A stretch of DNA of 64,000 bases, from contig NC_058523.1 of NCBI RefSeq assembly GCF_904849725.1, positions 111,044,189 through 111,108,188 on the forward strand, given 5' to 3'. Source of the DNA: Hordeum vulgare subsp. vulgare (lineage: Eukaryota > Streptophyta > Magnoliopsida > Poales > Poaceae). The notes beneath the pieces were generated by a model, which saw only the letters and a program-made list of their open reading frames with translations, did not search any database and was not told the origin of the DNA. Of the stretch, positions 1 through 9,736 are shown one piece after another. Made by a program: the position numbers and the translations under genes. Numbering within the stretch: position 1 is the first letter of the stretch; every line of letters begins with the position of its first letter.

Positions 1-116
1 GCACATGTAAAAGTTATCCTATGCATCACCTAGACATGCATTTGCACTAGGACAAGATCACCCTAACTAGGCATAGCATCACAAACATAATAACCATAAG
101 TAGGGATGTGTTCATC

Positions 117-350
117 CACACACCCCATGCTCACACACACACATGAGCACATGAGCACACACACACATGCACATCAACCTACACCTACACACACATATGA
201 AGAATCACCCACTACATGTGGAGATGCACACTTGCATGGGTTTGTGCATACTTGCACAAGTGTGCATATGCAAACACACACACATGCACAAGAGCACACA
301 CAACTCCAACACACACACACCACCACATGCACACATACACACATGCACAC
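117..350. repeat. CA-rich imperfect microsatellite inside LTR
   Basis: An irregular run of CACA and CACATG units. Short open frames across it are low-complexity His/Thr or Cys/Val strings and are not genes. A comparable TG-rich tract lies in the chromovirus LTRs near 34530-34590 and 45415-45485. Confidence 0.85.
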
Positions 351-462
351 AGACACTACATCTCCTAAGCATTAGGGAAAAATACCGACAATAATAAGTA
401 TAGCCCTGGAAGTGTATAAATAGAAAGCAAAAGAAATAAAACAAAGCCAAAGGAAAAAATAG

Positions 463-536
463 AAAAAAAGGGGGGAGATGTTGGGATCGAACCCAGGACC
501 TCTCTGGTGCAACAACACACCCCTACCACTCTGCTA
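463..536 (-). ncRNA. tRNA-like RNA polymerase III unit in LTR
   Basis: On the minus strand TAGCAGAGTGG (536-526) matches the tRNA A box and GGTTCGATCCC (493-483) matches the B box. They are 32 nt apart, the spacing found in tRNA genes. A run of seven T (469-463) follows 13 nt after the B box, where a pol III terminator would lie. The T-stem TGGG/CCCA can pair; the anticodon arm is only loosely foldable and the acceptor stem is poor, so this is not a normal tRNA gene. Whether it is transcribed is unknown. Confidence 0.5.
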
Positions 537-1059
537 CTCAAACGGATCTTAACAGAGAGGGGGAGTTGCTCTTTTGAGCATCCCCCTCTACTCCTACTGC
601 ACACAAGCGGCGGCCGGAACTGGGGAGGCTTGGGGAACCCATTCCCGTGGCTAACCCACGTGGAGGGACCCTGAGACGGCGGCGCGATGCGGCTGCGCAA
701 CCGGCCGGAGCTGGACACGACGGTGGCACGATTCCGGTGACAAGGTGAGCCTTTTGGCGCGGGAAAGGAAGGGGTGCTCACCTAGGGGTGCTCGGAGGAG
801 TTACCGCTGCCTAGAAGAGGATGAAGAGGCGAGGTCGACGGCGACGACCTGCTCTGCTCCGCCCGAGACGACCACGGTGAGGAGGGGTCGACAGAGGAGG
901 GGATCCACCCTCCTAGCATTGGGAATGGATTGACGGAGGATCCAGCATCCTCCCTGCGCGCTTGGCCTTGACGGGGACGCGTCGGCGACGAGGGGAGGGA
1001 CGACGGCGACAAGGTGCTCTCTCTGAACCTCTCTGAACCTGAAGGTGTTCTTCTCTGAA

Positions 1060-1068
1060 CCTTACCTA
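1060..1068 (-). other. Candidate 5' splice site in LTR
   Basis: On the minus strand TTAG|GTAAGG (GT at 1065-1064) ends a pyrimidine-rich stretch that begins with CCTAGGGTT. The chromovirus LTR has the same arrangement at 33352-33360. The A box of the tRNA-like unit lies about 530 nt downstream. Splicing is inferred from the consensus only. Confidence 0.4.
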
Positions 1069-1929
1069 AGGAGGGGAAGAAGGAGGGAGGAGAAGGTGCT
1101 GGCAGCGGAAGAGAAGGAAGGGAGGAACCCTAGGAGGAGGGGGCACGCACGCCGATGCTTATAACCCTCAGCTTCCGTGTATTCACGGCGTCGACGGCGC
1201 TGCATCTCTCTGTTGCTCCACTGACGGAAAGGAGGGAAAGCAACGGCGTCAGGAGGAAGAAGGGAAAGGGGAGTGGGCTGCGCGAGAGAAAGAAAAAAGG
1301 AGATGGCCCACTCTCTATCTAGCGCCTGACAGGAAAATAAAAGAAAGGGGCTTTTCCTATTTTTAAAATAAACAACACAAACTTAAATACTCACTGACAC
1401 ACTCGGGTTTGAAAAAGAAAATAAAAAAAACATAGGGCATAAGGGAATTATGCCGTATTTAACAAAAATAAAAACCAGCATTTTAGACCAATTAAATTAT
1501 AATCAAAACCAGGGATTAATAATGCTGTTTTTAATAATTACTACATTAATCCAAAGTAAAATTTAACAATGAGAATTACCCCTCTGCTACAATTAATCTC
1601 CTCTAATTAAATAACATTTTTAAATCAGGTTCAACAGAAGTTAATTCACAAGTTGAATAATTAATGGGGAATGGGTTTTCTAAAGCATTGTTTGGAAACA
1701 CCATTGTTTTGAAAACACCACAACATCAACACAAGAACACTAGCACTCTTAATGGATCAAGCAACAACAACATCACAATGGAATGTCATGAATGCAAATG
1801 AATGCCATGATGCAAGATGGAGACACAATATGAAGCCACATGAAATGATAACTCTTATAGCATCCACAACATGGTTTCCAAAATAGGAAAGGTTCCCAAA
1901 ATGGCAAGGGTTACATCTGGGGCATTACA

Positions 1930-4501
1930 ATATCGGAGACCCAAAGTGCCTTCATTCCGGGTAGGATGATCTCAGATAATGCTATCATTGCGTTCGAGTG
2001 TTTCCACAAGATCCAACACAACAGAAACGCCAAGGACACTTTTTGTGCCTACAAACTTGACCTTGCCAAAGCATATGAGAGGGTCGATTGGAATTTTATG
2101 GAAGGAGTGTTGAAGAAGGTTTGTTTTGCAACAAATTGACGGGTTGGGTCATGCAGTCTGTTCGTTCCATGAGATACTGTGTCAGGTGTAATGGGGATAC
2201 TCTGGAACCTTTCTCACCCTCTCGTGGTCTGCGACAAGGGGATCCGCTCAGCCCATACCTCTTTCTCTTTGTCGCAAATGGTCTGATTCATCTCTTGAAG
2301 AAGGAGCTGTCAGACAAAAAGTTGACCCCAATAAAAATTGCTAGAAACAGCCCGGGCATTTCGAACCTCCTATTCGCGGATGATAGCTTGTTTTTTTCAA
2401 AGCGTCACCAGAACAAGCTGAGACTATCAAAAGAGTTCTGAACGCTTTCAAGAGCTACACTGGCCAACTTCTCAACGTTAGCAAATGCTCTGTTCTCTTC
2501 AGTGAGGCATGTCGGGCTGTAGTGAGAGAGGATATTAAGTCCATCCTGGGTGTGCAAAGGGACACGTTTGAAAGTAAATACCTTGGGCTGCCTACACCTG
2601 AAGGAAGAATGAAAGGTGACCATTTTCAGCCCATTATGGATAGATTTGGGAAAAGGTGCAGCAATTGGTCTGAAAGATTTATGTCATACGCTGCAAAGGA
2701 TGTCCACGTTAAATCGGTGGTTCAAGCACTCCCCACCTTTACCATGACTATTTTTATGCTGTCTAAAGGCTTCTGTGAGAAATATGAAAGGATGATTAGA
2801 GACTTCTGGTGGGGAGATGAGGATGGGCACATGAAGGTCCATTGAATGCCATGGGAGCGAATGACCATGCCAAAGAGAGCAGGGGGCATAGGGTTCAGAG
2901 ATATGCATCTCTTTAACCAAGCCCTCTTTGCGAAACAAGACTGGAGACTTATCCAAAACCCGGAAAGCTTATGTGCAAGAGTCCTTATATCCAAATACTA
3001 TCCTAATGGTGATCTTCGAGACACCATTTTCGCCTCTGATGCCTCCCCGGTGTGGCGAGCAATCGAGTTCATCCTGGAGCTTCTAAAGAAAGGCTTAATC
3101 TGGCGAGTTGGGGATGGCAGGCATATTCAAATCCAACGGGATCAATGGATTCCTAGACGCGAAGGTCTCAAAACAGCTACTTTCATTAGAAGATCTCGGA
3201 TTCGATGGGTCAACCAATTGTTACACCCAGATAGGAAGGAATGGAATGAGGACCTGATAAGACAAATCTTCTACCCTTTCGATGCCTATGAGATCTGCAA
3301 AATCCCCATCCCCTCGTCTGATGTGGACGATCAAGTGGCTTGGCACTACGAAAAGAACGAAATCTTTACAATGAGAAGTGCATACAAGCTCGCTGCTCCT
3401 GGTCTTCCCCAAATGCTTCAGAATCCCTCAAACTCATCATACGAGCCACACAACCGGAGCATATAGGACTTAATTTGGCAGGCAAATGTGCGAGGGAAGG
3501 TTTGTATCTTTGGGTGAAGGGTGGCAACAAATACTTTAGCTACTAAGAAAAAAATGGAGAAGGACCCTTGAGATGGATGCCACCTGCAGCATCTGCGGCA
3601 ACGACATAGAAGACGAGTACCATGCAGTGATCATGTGCACCAAGAGCAGGAGCCTGAGATCAGCCATGAGAGAAAAATGGAACTTACCAGCAGAAGGGAA
3701 ATTCTGGCACACTGGGAACGATTGGCTACAAGTGCTCCTGGATACTGTTAACGACGACATGCGAGATAAAATCTTAGTACTCGTCTGGCGCTGCTGGTTC
3801 CTCCGAGAAGACAATGTGCAAAGCGACGGTAAAGAGATTATCAACAGATCTACCCAATTTCTTATGTAGTATGAGGAGGAGATAAGATTAGCCAGAGAAG
3901 CAACCAACTAGTCGAGAGGCAAGGTTTTGTGCGACAGAGTGGTGATCCCAAAGAGGCACAATGTTGACTTGGCCTTAGAGTGGATTCCCCCTGAACAAGG
4001 AACTATCAAACTAAATACAGATATGACTTATTTGTCTGAAACAGGCGAAAGCTCTGCTGGTGTTGTTGCACGAGGCCATTGGGGCCTCGTTTTATTCTCA
4101 TCCTGCAGAAAACTCCTTGCCTGCAGCAGTGTCGAAGAGGCGGAGGCAAGAGCTGCCTGGGTGGGTATTCAGGAGCTAGCTAATCTAACGAAGAGCCAGG
4201 TCATTGTTGAGTTGGATAACAAGACAATTGATGAGGATTTGACCAAACAAAAGCCCACACGGTCAACCTGCTATGGCATTGTGATGGATATCCAAAGGAT
4301 CATGACCTCTTTCTCTGAATTTTCCATTAGGTACACACTAAGGAGCAAAAATTTGCTAGAGCATAATCTGGCTGCGCTGACTAGGAACCATGGAGAGCAA
4401 AGCATGTTTGCAGACGTGCCGGATAACCTGCGTTCTCTGATGTTAACTGAATGTCCTAGTAACTCTGAGTATGCCTGTCTACTTCATATCTCAAAAAAAA
4501 A
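1930..4501 (+). mobile_element. LINE (L1-like), 5'-truncated, with short A tail
   Basis: The element opens in mid reverse transcriptase at the junction with the LTR to its left and ends in a run of A residues at 4493-4501, just before the TA target of the neighbouring MITE. It carries the C-terminal part of an L1-type ORF2. A target-site duplication cannot be seen because the 5' end is missing. Confidence 0.8.
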
Positions 4502-4549
4502 GTCATGCAAACTGGTACTTCCTCCGTCACGGTTTAGAACGCATAGTTA
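1931..4549 (+). pseudogene. LINE ORF2 remnant: reverse transcriptase, zinc-binding RVT and RNase H
   Basis: ORF2 copies the LINE RNA at a nicked target. Visible in order are the RT motif SAFIPGRMISDN (from about 1940), GLRQGDPLSPYLF (about 2228) and the catalytic FADD (about 2375). Then come the RT thumb and connection region (2522-3466), a Cys/His zinc-binding segment (CSICGND, about 3587) and an RNase H domain of the plant RVT_3 type (3927-4550). The frame is broken by a stop near 2137, frame changes near 2088, 2440 and 3470, and stops near 2845 and 3867. The endonuclease half is absent. It is not functional. The last few codons overlap the MITE boundary. Confidence 0.8.
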
Positions 4550-4978
4550 AATTTACGTGCATTACAACAATAGACAAGGTTTAGGACGCATTGCATTTAC
4601 TCCTAGCAGCTAATTAATACTTTGTTGTACTCCCTCCATCACAGTATATTAGGCGCATTTCCAAAACCATGATTTTTCACAATTAGAAGGAAATAAGGCA
4701 CATGGCATTAATTAGCCTATTAATTAGAACGTTTTAGGTTTAATTAGACCCCTAATTTCTCTCCGTCCGCATGCAAGTGTGAACAGAATTCGCATTCACA
4801 CCCTGTATGTGTTTCCTGCGATATGCATGGCCTCCTCTCCCTCTCTCCTTCTCCCCTTCACATTCACATGCATGGCTGCATGCACACGCTCGGTTGTTTC
4901 TCTCCTTCCCATTCACACGCTCTACATGGTTGTTTCTCTCCTTCGCATTCACACACTCTACATGTATAGAAAGCAGGG

Positions 4979-4985
4979 TATAAAA
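4979..4985 (+). promoter_or_regulatory. TATA-box-like site before cysteine-rich frame
   Basis: TATAAAA lies 58 nt before the ATG at 5037. Transcription starting about 30 nt downstream would make 5037 the first in-frame ATG rather than 4995. It is preceded by repeats of the CATTCACACxCTCTACATG type (4907-4965). Supported by position and consensus only. Confidence 0.35.
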
Positions 4986-5036
4986 CCCCACACGATGGAG
5001 ATGCTAGGAGTCCATGTGACACATAAATGCGAACCG

Positions 5037-5498
5037 ATGGACTCCATGGATGGCCTAAGCGTGCTGCAGCTTCCTGACATGGAGGAGGTGCTAGGCGTGC
5101 TCGAGGTTCCTGTCGTGGCGGCGGTGGTGCAAGAGCAAGAGGTCAAAGGTCCCGTTGAAGATGAAGTTTTGCGTCGACGTGCAAGGGTAATCCAAACCTA
5201 CTCGAACCCGATATAAACATGTGAGTTTTGCATTCATCCAGCTTTGTGCAGAAAGTGTGGCATCCGCGGTGAGCCATCTATATTCCTTTGCTTCGGATGT
5301 AGGCTCCCGGTTCCAAAGGATTTGCCTTCTTGCAAGTTGTGTGCAAACCCTCTGTTGTGTGACAATTATTGGTGCAAATATTGTGCTACGACGGCGGCGA
5401 TAAATAAAGATGGGGTATGCATAAGGTGCCATCGCAACCCGTCTATCTATCTTGATGATGAAAAGAAAGTGCAGAATGTGCCGGATAGCCAAGTTTAG
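5037..5498 (+). pseudogene. Cysteine-rich, zinc-ribbon-like frame within mariner
   Basis: One reading frame runs from the ATG at 5037 (in-frame alternative 4995) to the stop at 5496-5498, broken only by TAA at 5214-5216. The N-terminal half is acidic and hydrophobic (Met, Glu, Val and Leu rich, ending RRRARV). After the TAA come six CxxC pairs within about 75 residues (CEFC, CRKC, CFGC, CKLC, CKYC, CIRC) plus a further LC, a pattern that normally means zinc binding. It lies antisense to the transposase, inside the transposon. I do not recognise the family. It could be a captured host fragment or a second gene of the element. The single stop may be decay, or the two halves may once have been joined by splicing. 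Confidence 0.45.
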
Positions 5499-5589
5499 CA
5501 TTGCCGGATGATGAAAAGAAAGGGTTGAAGGTTTCCGATCTTATGTTATTTCTACCCGTATATGTACAAATCATGTTGAGTTCAAGAAC

Positions 5590-7217
5590 TCAATTGCCTT
5601 CAACATATTCTCTGTCAATCGTCAAACAAACTGGGAGAAGACCTTGTCTCTCTAATGCTTTTTTCTTCAAGTGAGGAACCGCCTAGTGGATAGACCCCTT
5701 GTGCTTGATGATCTCTCTCATGCATGCTTGATGACTCTATCAGATCCTATTGAGCTTTTGATGTGGGTACTCAGCTAGGGATTGATTAACTTATGACACA
5801 TAACATTAAAAAAATCAAATCAGTTCATAACATTAACCTATGGGAGTAGCTATCTTGAACAAATAACATATAAATACTCAAATCAGTGCAAGACCTTTGT
5901 GACAATCTCGGGTAGGGTCTTGGGCATCTTTTTATGGAACATTGCTTGAATTGAGGCAAACCAACCAAGATCTAATATGTTTGTGTCAGGATAATTAGGT
6001 GGTTGGTATATCATCCTAATATCCCAACCACCCCTTGCAGCTTCCTGCAAAAAAGTGGATCATCTGGTTTTATATGAGTCCTAGGATTGTCCTGTTGTAC
6101 GTAGATGGTATTCCATCTATCGCTCTCAGGCCACTTTTCCTTTATAGCCGGCAGTACGTATTTCACTAAGTACTCTTGACTTTTCTCCCTGTCCACTTTA
6201 TCGTAGGGCTTCAGCTCCCATGCCCCCTCAACCTATGAATATAAAAATAAAGAACAAGTAAATAATGTGCATATAAAAATTTAGCAGAAAGTAGGAGTAG
6301 TAACAAGAACAAGTACCAACCTATTTTGACTCTTCTTTTTTGCTTGCACCCACTCTGTGTAAGCCCAAATCCCAATCTTGCCATCAAATACACAATTGCC
6401 TTGAGCATCATACCTTGGTCTAGCCATTGCGGACAAGAACATAATTTTTTGAATGTGGTTTTTATGTTTACATTCCCAGTGTGGTGCCTTCTCTCTATGA
6501 CTCAAATACATGTTCTGGGTCTTCCGCGTGCGATAAAACCATTTCTCATCTATATGAACCACATCCATATCAGCCTTAAATGTGGGATTAATACCGCCTA
6601 GGGATGTTAGGCTACATCGCTCAAGATGCATAAGAGCATACTCCACACGAGCCCTTTCATTTGCATTAGTCAAAGAAGGCTTCAATTCACTTGTTATTCG
6701 TCTAATTTCCTTCATATTCAACCTACAGCAAAATATATCATTGAAAACACTCACCTCCATATAATAAAAGAATGTTGACATGTAGAAAATTGACAACAAT
6801 CAGATAGTATAAGGCTCACCTCCGCCAGACAGTGGTAGTTGACAAGTTCAAATGTCCAGCAACTTGTTCTAATGTTGTTCTCTCTCCATGTGGGACGGCC
6901 TCCAATGCATCTATGTCGAAATTAATCTTCTTCCTTCCTAATTTGAGCTTCCGATTGTTTTTCACCCCAGTAATGTCACCACCTTTTTTAGCCTCCTGCC
7001 ATACCCTTTGCACTATCCTCCTAGGACAATCACAAGCTAGTGCAACAGCTTTAGAAACTCCATGCTTCAACCTTATACTCGTACCATTACGGGCAATGAT
7101 CTCAACATATATGTGACGCTTGTCATCTGTACGGTACTGTCTTCTTGTCTCCTTGTTCGACGGAACATCTAGATTCATTGGAAAAATAATTAGATAAACA
7201 AAAATATGGAAACACAA
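5590..7217 (-). pseudogene. Mariner-like transposase (DD39D), decayed, multi-exon
   Basis: Transposase cuts and rejoins the element at its inverted repeats. The N-terminal exon (7217-6820) has helix-turn-helix-like segments ending in STTTVWRR, followed by a clean GT-AG intron (6819-6723). Exon 2 (6722-6317) holds the first catalytic Asp in HIDEKWFY. A second apparent intron spans 6316-6233. Exon 3 holds the second Asp in VQQDNPRTH (about 6090) and the third in ILDLGWF (about 5964). Thirty-nine residues separate these two Asp, as in plant mariner-like elements, if one missing base is allowed for at a T6 run near 6047. A C-terminal exon ends at 5590 with a Lys-rich ALERQGLLP segment. Lesions are the one-base deficit near 6047 and about three stops between roughly 5675 and 5740. 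The start codon and any upstream exon are uncertain. Confidence 0.8.
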
Positions 7218-7514
7218 CTATGCTCTAAATATGCTTACTCAAATCGATTGGTTGTTTTTGGATTTGTATAGCCTCTTGACTAGGAGGGTATTCGTTGGCA
7301 TGGGCAAAATTTGGGTTGTATCTAGTTCCTCGGTAGCCAATGGCCGAACGATTTGTGTTCTCTCCGTTCATCATGTCCTGCCCATTGTGTCCACCAGTTC
7401 CTTTCGATCATGCATACGTGAGAAGAGAACACAACAACTTTAGAACACATACGTGAGAAGAGAACAGGTCAACAACTTTAGAACACATACATGAGAAGAG
7501 AACAGGTTTATCGT

Positions 7515-7988
7515 TTACCTTCTGTTGTGCTGGCACCACCGGCTGCACTGAACATGAAGCCCAGGGACCCCCTGCCGCCGCAGCCAAACGAGATCCCGTC
7601 GCCACCGCCACACGAGATCCCGTCGCTGCCATTGATGAGGTTGAACCCCCACGATCGTAGAACTTGTGATCCCGGCCCCGCCGCCGCTGCCTGTACCGGT
7701 CCCATCGACGGAGGCACTCCAGTTCGACAAACCGGACTCGTTAGTTGCCGGAGTGCGAGATGGGCGTGCGAGGCCGACGCGCCATCGAGGCAAAGTCGTT
7801 GGAGGAGGAAGATGCTCGAAACCAGTCGTGCCGATGGAGAAGGATGGAACTCCCGCGCGTCCGGTGAGACCAAGAGGAGGAAATCCTCCGGGCGGCGGTG
7901 CTCCCGGTTGGAAAGCAACCCTAGAAAGCCCACGGAGGCCAAGAGGAGGAAGCCGGCGATCTGTTGCACCTTGCTGCGGCGGTGCCAT
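7515..7988 (-). other. GC-rich block upstream of transposase; possible 5' exon
   Basis: A 157-codon open frame rich in Pro, Gly, Arg and Ser lies upstream of the transposase, still inside the mariner termini. Other frames and the opposite strand are also open, which is typical of GC-rich sequence, so coding is not established. Some plant mariner-like transposases have low-complexity N-terminal extensions, so it could be a first exon; a non-coding leader is equally likely. Confidence 0.25.
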
Positions 7989-8534
7989 TGGACCGAGGAG
8001 AGAATATGAGCGTCGTCTGTTCGAGTACCTCCATCGCCACAGCTACTTATACAGCGGAACACCGGCGTGGGAACATCGGCGGGAGAAGGAAACTGGCGCT
8101 GGGGAAGAACGAAACTGGCGCGAGGGAAGAAGGAAACTGGCGAGGAAGAAGGAAACTGCGCAGGGGAGAAGAAGGAAATCGTGCGGGGAGAAAATTTCGC
8201 CAGGAAGAAGGAAACCGTCTCCACCAATGCATGCGAGGGAGTCACCCATTTAGTGGGCGAGGGGGTTACTATGTGTCAGTTTTGCGATTAATTAGGCGCG
8301 TCTACAACTCGTGCGGCTCGATTTTCCCTACCAATAGCTAAACACCTAGGGCCCAGAGACATGAGAGTTACGCCCAATATACTGTGATGGAGGGAGTACT
8401 ACTTCTATATGCATGCGTAGCGTGCATGATATTTTTCAGCCCATCACACAGTCAATCAATAACCACCTATGTTCTAGAGAATTTCCAAGCACGCCTTCTA
8501 AACCGTGATGGAGAGAATACGTTCGAAGTAAATA

Positions 8535-8656
8535 CTCCCTCCATTTTTTTAAATATAAGACCTTTTAGACATTTTACTATGGACTACATACGGATGTATA
8601 TAGACATATTTTAGAGTGTAGATTCATCCATTTTGCTCCGTATGTAGTCCATAGTG
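8535..8656. mobile_element. Stowaway MITE, 3'-truncated
   Basis: It starts with CTCCCTCCATTTTTTTAAAT after a TA and contains the typical inner palindrome (ATGGACTACATACGG and its inverse CCGTATGTAGTCCAT). The right terminal repeat is missing; the sequence after about 8656 no longer matches the family. Confidence 0.7.
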
Positions 8657-8899
8657 AGCTAACATTTAGTAACTCAGCTAACATGCAAGTTACAGAAGAA
8701 CAGGTTCAGAAGTAATATTCAAATGTCAACTAAATGGTGATCCAGATGATTTGAACTCACGTTTAATGGGAAAAGAGCAGCAAGTAAGCAAATAAGCGAC
8801 AACCAGCCTATCCCTAAGCTAGCTTAAGTTTCCTCAACCATCCCTTTCGACATGGACATAGTGTCGGACCATATGACTCTAGTGTCGCCCATTTGTCGG

Positions 8900-9039
8900 T
8901 TTTTTGTTTTCTTTTTGTGAGACTTTACGTGTTTGGCTGTGTGCATCGTAGTTATGCAGAGGTCAGGTGTTACTCATAATGTTTTGTATCCGTTTGATGC
9001 TACATTTTGAGATAATAAAAACGCCCTTTATCGAAAAAT
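8900..9039 (+). mobile_element. Probable LINE 3' tail
   Basis: TTTGGCTGTGTGCATCG, then TTATGCAGAGGTCAGGTG, and an AATAAAAACGCCC to TTATCGAAAA end resemble the 3' UTR shared by many Triticeae LINEs. The identification is from memory of the motif only. No coding part precedes it. I recognise nothing in 8657-8899. Confidence 0.45.
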
Positions 9040-9335
9040 ATGACTGAATTAAACATGCGTAGTCATGTTAGAACGAAATCATGTACAATACTAAACAAGA
9101 CAATAGTTTAATGGCATAAACAATAGAATAACAACGCAATTAGCAAATAAAGTAGCCCAAATGCCTTATTTGATGCAAATCAGCACTGCTTCCATTCGGT
9201 TCTTAATTTCTTATGATGGAAAAAACAGAAAGGTTGATGGAAAAAGGAATTGGAACACGGTCGTGTGTAAAGGTTTAATCCTTCAAGAATGAAAGATGAA
9301 ACTTGATGTATTTGGCCTTTAACTGTTAACATGTA
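9040..9335. other. Intergenic, nothing recognised
   Basis: AT-rich sequence with no convincing open frame, terminal repeats or RNA motifs. Confidence 0.6.
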
Positions 9336-9494
9336 CTCCCTCTGTTCCTAAATATAAGTCTTCTTAGAGATTTCAAGAGAAGACTACATACGGGAGCAAA
9401 ATAAATGAATCTACACACTAAAGAATATCTATATGCATCCGATGTTGTTTTTTAGTGAACATATAAAAAGACATATATTTAGGAATGGAGGGAG
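9336..9494. mobile_element. Stowaway MITE, complete
   Basis: The ends are CTCCCTCTGTTCCTAAATAT and its inverse ATATTTAGGAATGGAGGGAG, flanked by TA at 9334-9335 and 9495-9496. It is 159 bp, with the internal ACTACATACGG motif of the common Triticeae Stowaway group. Confidence 0.88.
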
Positions 9495-9736
9495 TATTAT
9501 GTACATATAATGTTGTGTCACGTTTGACACCCATAATATAGGATCTCAACCAACCCTGGGCCTGCGGGCCTACTCTTCAAGGATTCTTCTGTGTATGTAT
9601 ATGGCTATAACCGAAGTTAATCAATTGAGCAGGCAGTTTTACTCTCCAACTTTAACCACCAAAGTTTCACAAAGGCTACAGCAGAGTACATAACTACTAA
9701 TATAATAAATGTATGTTTCCAACTAGGGATGATACA

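Larger units (their letters stand above)
1..1929 (-). mobile_element. Partial long LTR of a Gypsy-like element, reverse orientation
   Basis: Read on the minus strand the sequence starts at 1929 with TGTAATGCCCCAG, the same kind of terminus as the chromovirus LTR that starts at 32432, and runs off the left edge, so the LTR is at least 1.9 kb. It contains a GC-rich leader-like block (about 640-1300), a CCTAGGGTT plus pyrimidine stretch ending in a 5' splice site (1066|1065), a tRNA-like unit (463-536) and a CA/TG-rich tract (117-350). These elements occur in the same order as in the 32432 LTR, but the sequence is clearly a different family. It directly abuts a LINE that is cut in mid reverse transcriptase, which suggests insertion into that LINE. 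No coding region is visible. The superfamily assignment is inferred from the termini and architecture. Confidence 0.6.
4630..8396 (-). mobile_element. Mariner-like (DTT) transposon, near full length, 3.77 kb
   Basis: The terminal inverted repeats are about 26 bp. The left end reads CTCCCTCCATCACAG and continues GTATATTAGGCG; the right end is its inverse with one mismatch. TA duplications flank it at 4628-4629 and 8397-8398. It contains a plant-type transposase gene on the minus strand (5590-7217), a GC-rich block (7500-8340) upstream of that gene, and a cysteine-rich frame on the opposite strand between the transposase 3' end and the left terminus. The termini share the CTCCCTCC core with Stowaway MITEs, so such an element could once have mobilised them. 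Confidence 0.88.
4518..8517. mobile_element. Stowaway-type MITE split by a mariner insertion
   Basis: The outer ends are CTTCCTCCGTCACGG (from 4518) and its imperfect inverse ending at 8517 (CCTTCTAAACCGTG then GATGGAGAGAA). Both are flanked by TA (4516-4517 and 8518-8519), the Tc1/mariner target. Only about 112 bp on the left and 120 bp on the right belong to this MITE; everything between is the inserted mariner element. The 3' inverted repeat is more decayed than the 5' one. Confidence 0.65.

Noticed and set aside
117..350. Tandem-repeat array such as a CRISPR or satellite
   Set aside because: Plain CA-rich microsatellite in a plant LTR, with no spacer/repeat periodicity.
463..536. A genuine tRNA gene
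   Set aside because: A and B boxes are right, but the acceptor and anticodon arms do not fold well and no standard anticodon is evident. Kept only as tRNA-like.
7508..8245. Large overlapping open frames on both strands of the mariner GC-rich block as host genes
   Set aside because: Several frames are open at once in low-complexity GC-rich DNA. At most one could be a 5' exon of the transposase.
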